This document shows, piece by piece, positions 60,701-64,000 of a stretch of 64,000 nt of DNA. Within the stretch, counting starts at the first letter, position 1. Each line of letters begins with the position of its first letter. The stretch is from Watersipora subatra (Eukaryota > Bryozoa > Gymnolaemata > Cheilostomatida > Watersiporidae). The notes beneath the pieces are model-generated. The model saw nothing but the letters and a program-made list of their open reading frames with translations, was not told where the DNA came from and made no database searches. Both the position numbers and the translations under genes were made by a program. The DNA lies in assembly GCF_963576615.1 (NCBI RefSeq), contig NC_088714.1, forward strand, positions 29,818,558 to 29,882,557. The letters run 5' to 3'.

Positions 60701-60749
60701 TGAATACTGCTGCTAGCAGATCAAATGTTGTGATAACACCGAGATCCAT
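42758..60749 (-). CDS. Cytochrome P450, CYP2-like (complete)
   Basis: Microsomal haem-thiolate monooxygenase. Ten exons on the minus strand: 60749-60663, 60470-60272, 52905-52835, 52321-52121, 50653-50429, 48848-48710, 48489-48357, 46596-46482, 45357-45212 and 42962-42758. All are GT..AG and phase-consistent, giving 506 residues (family about 500). N-terminal membrane anchor at about 9-26, then the hinge KIPGPPGLPILGN. I-helix AGLETS (307-312); K-helix ExxR is EQFR (364-367); PERF motif is PDRF (419-422). The haem loop FGSGRRACPG puts the ligand Cys at 450. Unusually, the C-helix WxxxR that normally holds the haem propionates aligns with H125..K129 (HVMLKR). Intron 2 is 7.4 kb and full of elements. 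The last exon is 76% identical over 67 residues to the partial gene at 62825-63029. Substrate cannot be predicted. Confidence 0.93.
43416..43960. repeat. 42-bp minisatellite
   Basis: About 13 copies of TTCTAGTTCACTCCCTAATT plus GTATCTAATGTAGTCTGGTTAA in P450 intron 9. Copies differ by substitutions and small indels. Confidence 0.85.
43961..45211 (-). other. P450 intron 9, right part
   Basis: Sequence between the minisatellite and exon 9. No nested gene or element was seen. Confidence 0.45.
45585..45752 (-). mobile_element. tRNA-derived SINE, copy C
   Basis: Minus strand: GAACTTGTTAGAGCATTGAT (box A region), then GGTGTTTGAATCC (box B). The 3' body carries ATTATTACACCTGA and GACTGCCAGGGTGCTAG, shared with copies A and D. 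Located in P450 intron 8. Confidence 0.6.
46597..47633 (-). other. P450 intron 7, left part
   Basis: Strongly AT-rich, with no array or element ends. Confidence 0.45.
47634..47692. repeat. 11-bp tandem repeat
   Basis: Five to six perfect copies of GCACTACACAT in P450 intron 7. Confidence 0.9.
47848..48066 (-). mobile_element. tRNA-derived SINE, copy D
   Basis: Minus strand: TGGTTGAATGGTGCAGATGA and TAGCGCTC (box A region), then GCGTTTGATTCCC (box B). The plus-strand head CAATCTTTACTATAATAAGA and the tail GGGACTGCCAGTGCACTAG match copies A and C. It lies in P450 intron 7, about 290 bp from exon 7. Confidence 0.65.
48925..49280. repeat. Tandem duplication of about 190 bp
   Basis: Two diverged copies sharing TTGTCACTG.GTGTCTGTCT, TTTTAGTCAGTTCCATC and CACTTCACACGCCAT, then CACCATGTCACCAGA and ATTTCATTTC. 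The TGTCTGTCTG head resembles the SINE-associated heads elsewhere, so this could be two insertions side by side. Confidence 0.7.
49281..49437. other. Single-copy gap in P450 intron 5
   Basis: Short stretch between two repeats with no feature. Confidence 0.4.
49438..49539. repeat. 10-bp GC-rich minisatellite
   Basis: Ten copies of GGGCAACACC, all but perfect, in P450 intron 5. GC content contrasts strongly with the surrounding AT-rich intron. Confidence 0.95.
49540..50428 (-). other. P450 intron 5, right part
   Basis: AT-rich, with no recognisable element. Confidence 0.45.
50654..51609 (-). other. P450 intron 4, left part
   Basis: AT-rich, without gene or element ends. Confidence 0.45.
51610..51895. 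repeat. 57-bp minisatellite, five copies
   Basis: Almost identical 57-bp units (GGGTAGTTGTCATTGCCCAC, then CCAGCTTACTAAAACACAAT and TCAATCTGGGCAGGTTT) in P450 intron 4. The unit is open on both strands (19 codons each), a by-product of its length and composition. Confidence 0.92.
52437..52779. mobile_element. MITE with long terminal inverted repeats
   Basis: Terminal arms of about 65-70 bp. The left arm contains TGTTTTTGATGTTTGAGGTG and ATCTGACTGCCAGAATGTTT; the right arm is the complement of TGTTTTTGATGTTTTAAGGT and GATCTGACTGCCAGGATGTT. Outer ATCATTTGC / ATCATTCGC ends are also inverted. It sits in the short intron 3 of the P450 gene, between exons 3 and 4, about 55 bp from exon 3. No coding capacity. 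Confidence 0.7.
53031..53513. mobile_element. Possible piggyBac-like non-autonomous element
   Basis: A segment starting CCCTGGGCTGATACTC and ending CATAGCGACATTTTG-type sequence (complement), closing in AAAAGGG, is flanked on both sides by TTAA (53027-53030 and 53514-53517). TTAA duplication with CCC..GGG ends is the piggyBac hallmark, but the ends share only CCCT. An alternative reading uses a 15/16-bp inverted match between 53031-53046 and 53913-53928 (GAGTATCAGCCCTGGG), giving an element of about 0.9 kb. It lies in P450 intron 2. Confidence 0.4.
53514..54594 (-). other. P450 intron 2 segment
   Basis: Contains C-rich patches (AACCCCCCCTAAAACATG) that may belong to the putative element to the left. 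No gene is seen. Confidence 0.35.
54595..54663. repeat. Exact 35-bp tandem duplication
   Basis: Two copies of ATGCCAACAGGAAACAGATT followed by GAAAGGCACTCAT, without visible mismatch. Confidence 0.85.
54712..54890. mobile_element. Probable 3' tail of an RTE-like LINE
   Basis: The stretch with TTAGGAAAAGCATCCAGC, a CAGCTGGATG hairpin, GTGGTGACCCCTAATGACCT and AGAAAAAGCTGAACAAAGAT resembles the 3' UTR tails of RTE-type non-LTR elements, which end in short GATGAA-like repeats. Identification rests on remembered family features and there is no coding part. Confidence 0.4.
54891..55447 (-). other. P450 intron 2 segment
   Basis: A 79-codon plus-strand frame (54891-55130) is present but has no motif or splice support. 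Confidence 0.35.
55448..55888. repeat. 25-bp minisatellite
   Basis: About 17 copies of CATGTTATAGTTTGTTATAG plus TCGAA or TCAAA in P450 intron 2. The last copies change into inverted text (ACCATGACAAACTATAGCAAG), giving a hairpin at the right edge. Confidence 0.92.
56175..56320 (-). mobile_element. tRNA-derived SINE, degenerate copy E
   Basis: Minus strand: CGGTTGGTGCAGGTGTTACA then a weak box B (ACAAGTTGAGAGTG). The head GTCGTCTATCTGTATC resembles the other copies. Confidence 0.4.
56636..56805. repeat. 16-bp minisatellite
   Basis: About ten copies of ACGTTATAGGAGGTAT with transitions, in P450 intron 2. Confidence 0.9.
56806..58018 (-). other. P450 intron 2 segment
   Basis: AT-rich. The minus-strand frame 57111-56782 (109 codons) lacks motifs. 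Confidence 0.4.
58019..58240 (-). mobile_element. tRNA-derived SINE, copy F
   Basis: Minus strand: GAACTGCGTAGTGTATTGGA (box A region), then GTTGTGAGTTCAAATC (box B). The 3' body has CACATATTTATTACACATGC as in copy A. A partial extra body (TTATTACACCTGATGATCTC) lies at about 58337-58375. Confidence 0.6.
58376..59575 (-). other. P450 intron 2 segment
   Basis: AT-rich. Two direct copies of CAATGTTTACATATA lie near 58990-59025. No gene is seen. Confidence 0.4.
59576..59916. mobile_element. Non-autonomous hAT-like element
   Basis: 341 bp. The left end CAGTGGTTCTTAGCCTGAG and the complement of the right end, CAATGGTTCTTAGCCTTG, match the CAGTGGTTCT-type termini of hAT MITEs. The flanking octamers (TGCTAGCC and ATCTAGGA) share only the central CTAG, so the target duplication is eroded. 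It lies in P450 intron 2, about 360 bp from exon 2. Confidence 0.6.
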
Positions 60750-60796
60750 GGCCGATCTTCAGAGAGACTTCTGTTTCTGCTTGACAGAACCTTTCT

Positions 60797-60876
60797 TTTA
60801 TCTTTAGCCTGAAATGCTTCAGCGAGCTTCAGCTAACACTCAGATGAATGGAATCACATGAGATTTCTAAACCAAT
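60797..60876 (-). promoter_or_regulatory. Candidate P450 core promoter
   Basis: Upstream of the P450 ATG (60749), reading on the minus strand, there is an inverted CCAAT (plus-strand CCAAT at 60872-60876) about 125 bp away and an AAAGATAAAAG TATA-like run (60797-60803) about 50 bp away. Spacing fits a short 5' UTR; no other support. Confidence 0.3.
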
Positions 60877-62004
60877 CAACATACTCCTGCCCTTTTCTGT
60901 CTGAGCCCTTCAAGCTAGTACCTACTGTGTATGTTGTTCAGAGGGGAGTTGTCAAACCTTGTTTGTTCGAGAAGATTATCACATGAGTAGCATACAACTT
61001 AGACTGTTTATGCATAGTTTGCACGCTGTATTTATTGTTGATACACCTTGCAGGATGCAATTGCTAACTAGCGGTCATAGACAGCTAATCATGGTTGCTG
61101 GTGACACTGATTTTTATCCAATTAGCAAACTTTTTTCTGCAATAGCTTTAATATACACACCTGTATACCTTCTTCTCTTTGTAAAAACACAGACTGAGGA
61201 TGGAAAATCCCATAGAAACAGAGACACTAAACCAATGACTGAGTGGTTGACCAATAACAACATGCACGATAAAACTCCTGAATGGCAGTTTTTGTCAAAA
61301 AATATATGACTGGATGGAACCTGGAAATTTTTTTATAAAATCTTTAGCTAATTTTTACTTTTACACAAGTCGATCATAGATATTGAATAAGTCTAGCGTT
61401 TAGCTATTCTCAATAGCCTTTCATTCCAAATCATTAGGAATGCGAGTTTGCTTTTTGTTTGCTTGCTGCTGCCCTATATGTATACTTGTACAGTATACAC
61501 CACTTACACACTTACACACAGATAGAAAGGTACACAGAACATATCAGTAACAGTTTTAAGATGATATCAGGTGAGTTTGGTTAGAACTTCTTTTCATCTG
61601 TTACCTATAGCTTTTACAATAATTTACAACTACCTACAAAATACCAACATAAACCTCTGATATACAACTATACAGGCTATATTAGACTGCTGTATTCGTT
61701 TTATAATGCATACACTCAGTTTCTATAAACTGGCGTTATTCAACTAGAAAATATTTTACTGCATAAACAGAAGTCAAAGATACTCTAGTTTTATTTAGAT
61801 AGTGTTCAATTATAATATCAGTTTGTCCATACCTGCTAAACAAAATAAATACAGTATTCATAGATATGGTTAGTATGTAAACAAAGTTATCAGAATACCT
61901 CATTATATGAATAGATTTAAAAATAAAAATTTTAAGTCTATAGGTTTATTTGTAGATCACAGGCTTCAGCTGACATTTGACATGTAGAATAAAATTATGG
62001 TAAC
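60877..62004. other. Spacer between the two P450 genes
   Basis: A 116-codon plus-strand frame (60959-61309) is present but has no recognisable domain, splice context or clear coding bias. The rest is AT-rich. Confidence 0.4.
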
Positions 62005-62050
62005 ATTCAGCATGGTAAAATTTGAATGATCAAATTTTACTATGCTGAAT
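62005..62050. repeat. 21-bp hairpin
   Basis: ATTCAGCATGGTAAAATTTGA and its complement with one mismatch, around a 4-bp loop. It could be a tiny MITE or the 3' hairpin of the upstream P450 transcript. Confidence 0.65.
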
Positions 62051-62309
62051 GGTTAATAAATCCCTGCTCAAGTTCCAGAGATATGATCAATACTAAAAAT
62101 GTAATATCGAGAACGAATCTCATGTATGCAGTTATTGAAGAATATCTAATAATGTGTTTTAGACAAGTAAAAGTAATCCTAGTTGTTCTTTAAACTACAG
62201 GTTAATATAAGATAATTATATTAGAATCTTTAAAATGTTGTTTGGTATAAATATACTAGATACAAATAACAATGTTGGAGCTTAAGTATTTCTATGAAAG
62301 CTTTATTGA

Positions 62310-62435
62310 GTACTGAGTGTTGAATATTGAGTATTGAATATTGATTATTGGCTATCGAATATTGACGATCAAATATTGACAATTGAATATTGACGATCGA
62401 ATATTGATCATTGAATATTGACTATTGAATATTGA
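62310..62435. repeat. 14-bp degenerate tandem repeat
   Basis: About eight copies built on AATATTGAC.ATTG, with varying four-base linkers. Confidence 0.75.
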
Positions 62436-62824
62436 GCTGTCAGTAGCATTTTGAAAGCCATTGAGATAACATAAAAAGATATAGACAGTTTTTCTCAAAT
62501 TTCGTCTGCAACTTATTGTACTGTATTATTTGAAATGAAATTTGAAAAATGTCAAGCTACCACCTCATTTGCACTACTTTTATTCCTTGTATACATCTAT
62601 CTCATGAGAGATAGTGAACCCTTTCAATGTCATCTGATGAGAAATGGCACAAAGTTTTGAAATTATATAAAGGTGAGTAAATGGCAGTGAGTAATTCTTT
62701 TATTTGAACATATTAGAATCTTTTATCTGCATTAATGTTTACCATATACTAATACTGCAAACAATCAGTTCCATATTTCACGCAGTTCTGCTGCCAAGTA
62801 TAACATTTACATCAGAATGAGTCA

Positions 62825-63029
62825 TTATTGTCGCCGAATAAATTGGACTTTCACAGACGGTGGTGTCAGAAGGAGTGACATCGGGTACTTTCTAACATCC
62901 CGACTTGGTAGTTCACCAGCCAACTTTACCGTAAAGTTCTGTAGAATATTGGCCAAAAAGAGAAATATCCTTGACTTAGCCAACACTTCACCTGGACAAC
63001 CTCTTCTTCCAGATCCGAAACCTAAGAAG
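62825..63029 (-). CDS. Cytochrome P450, CYP2-like, last exon only (partial at right edge)
   Basis: Terminal exon of a second P450 on the minus strand, 205 bp like the last exon of the gene at 42758-60749 and in the same splice phase (one leading base, then TTC). It encodes the haem loop FLGFGSGRRGCPGE with the ligand Cys, the L-helix SRIFLFLANILQ and a C-terminus ending QFIRRQ, then TAA. 51 of 67 residues match the first gene, so this is a tandem paralogue. The acceptor CTGCTTGCAG is the last unit of the adjoining 28-bp minisatellite. Upstream exons are not found before 64000 and must lie outside the window. Confidence 0.85.
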
Positions 63030-63678
63030 CTGCAAGCAGTAATAGCAAGGGTGATAACTGTAAGTAGTAATAGCAGGGGTGATAACTGCAAGCAATAATA
63101 GCAGTGGTGATAACTGCAAGTAGTAATAGCAGTGGTGATAACTGCAAGTAGTAATAGCAGGGGTGATAACTGCAAGTAGTAATAGCAGGGGTGATAACTG
63201 CAAGCAGTAATAGCAGTGGTGATAACTGCAAGTAGTAATAGCAGTAGTGATAACTGCAAGTAGTAATAGCAGGGGTGATAACTGCAAGCAGTAATAGCAG
63301 TGGTGATAACTGCAAGCAGTATTAGCAGGGGTGATAACTGCAAGCAGTATTAGCAGGGGTGATAACTGTAAGCAATAATAGCAAGGGGGATAAGCGCAAG
63401 TAGTAATAGCAGGGGTGATAACTGCAAGCAGTAATAGCAGGGGTGATAACTGCAAGTAGTAATAGCAGGGGTGATAACTGCAAGCAGTAATAGCAGGGGG
63501 GATGACTGCAAGCAGTAATAGCAGGGGGGATGACTGCAAGCAGTAATAGCAGGGGTGATGACTGCAAACAGTAATAGCAGGGATGATAACTGCAAGCAGT
63601 AATAGCAGGGGTGATAACTGCAAGCAGTAATAGCAGTGGTGATAACTGCAAACAGTAATAGCAGGGATGATAACACTC
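63030..63678. repeat. 28-bp minisatellite of tandem 3' splice sites
   Basis: About 23 copies of AATAGCAGGGGTGATAACTG plus CAAGCAGT directly abut the last P450 exon. Read on the minus strand (gene sense), each unit is TTATCACCCCTGCTATTACT plus GCTTGCAG. Each unit therefore ends in a pyrimidine-containing CTGCTTGCAG acceptor identical to the one used at 63030. Variants such as ACTTGCAG and GTTTGCAG also keep AG. The array is nearly stop-free in gene sense, so long frames run through it. Confidence 0.92.
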
Positions 63679-64000
63679 GACTTTCTGTCTGCTGGTGACG
63701 GGCATCTTAAGTTTAATTTTACTGCTATCAGCGGTGGTGTAATGAAAATTCTTTGTATGATCTTTAACCTTATTCTATTTATGGGAGGAGTTCATTGATG
63801 TTTGCACACTTACCAAAGGCTGTACACTTACCGTAGTCCGAACACTTACTGTAATCTATACAGTTACTGTAGTTTGTACTCTCACTCTGGTGTACACATT
63901 CACCGAGATGTGTGCAAATACACTGTAGAGTATAGACTCACTGTCATGTACGCTGTGTACCATAGGCTGGAGTTTTATTCTTAAATTCATTAAAATTCAG
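63679..64000. other. Intron of the partial P450 with a degenerate tandem run
   Basis: At about 63805-63935, a loose repeat of roughly 20 bp (TACACTTACCGTAGTC-like, with ACTTACTGTAAT, AGTTACTGTAGT and similar) is seen. No penultimate P450 exon is recognisable before the window ends. Confidence 0.45.

Noticed and set aside
60959..61309. 116-codon plus-strand frame between the two P450 genes
   Set aside because: No domain, no splice or promoter support, and it overlaps the likely P450 upstream region on the other strand.
62988..63705. Several long overlapping minus-strand frames (LSPLLLLLAVITP repeats)
   Set aside because: The 28-bp array lacks stops in gene sense in all three frames; not independent genes.

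Overview
This is a gene-sparse, AT-rich stretch of an animal nuclear genome. Genes are broken into short exons with GT..AG introns, and introns and spacers are packed with minisatellites, MITE-like elements and tRNA-derived SINEs. The gene content is a type I (DNAJA) J-protein, sigma-class (prostaglandin-D-synthase-like) glutathione transferases and CYP2-like cytochromes P450. It fits an invertebrate metazoan, perhaps a lophotrochozoan, but the species cannot be fixed from sequence alone. No bacterial operons, phage genes, CRISPR arrays or rRNA are visible.

Layout. 1-5.4 kb is mostly empty, except for two phase-compatible minus-strand exons (3831-3897 and 4443-4527) of an unrecognised small gene. 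5.4-13 kb holds a complete eight-exon DNAJA co-chaperone on the plus strand, with a heat-shock-element-like promoter and, in intron 4, a 1.1-kb pogo-like element that contains a second, perfectly palindromic element. 13-21 kb has a decayed coding relic, a 31-bp and a 30-bp minisatellite and a foldback element. 21.2-27.0 kb is a five-exon sigma GST with an extra N-terminal exon (MGCxxS lipidation-type start), His in place of the catalytic Tyr and a C-terminal extension. 29.5-34.5 kb is a second, conventional four-exon sigma GST. 34.6-42.7 kb is gene-poor, with a LINE remnant and tandem arrays. 42.76-60.75 kb is a complete ten-exon CYP2-like P450 on the minus strand. 62.8-63.0 kb is the last exon of a second, paralogous P450 that runs off the right edge. 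Its splice acceptor is directly abutted by a 28-bp minisatellite in which every unit copies the acceptor.

How the genes relate. The two GSTs (phase II conjugation or prostanoid isomerisation) lie next to two P450s (phase I oxidation). Both pairs look like tandem duplications. That they form a functional detoxification neighbourhood is inference only. Exon chains were assembled by hand from splice signals, reading-phase continuity and family motifs. The DNAJA (405 aa), GST-B (207 aa) and P450 (506 aa) chains each close into one uninterrupted frame, which is the main reason for confidence in them.
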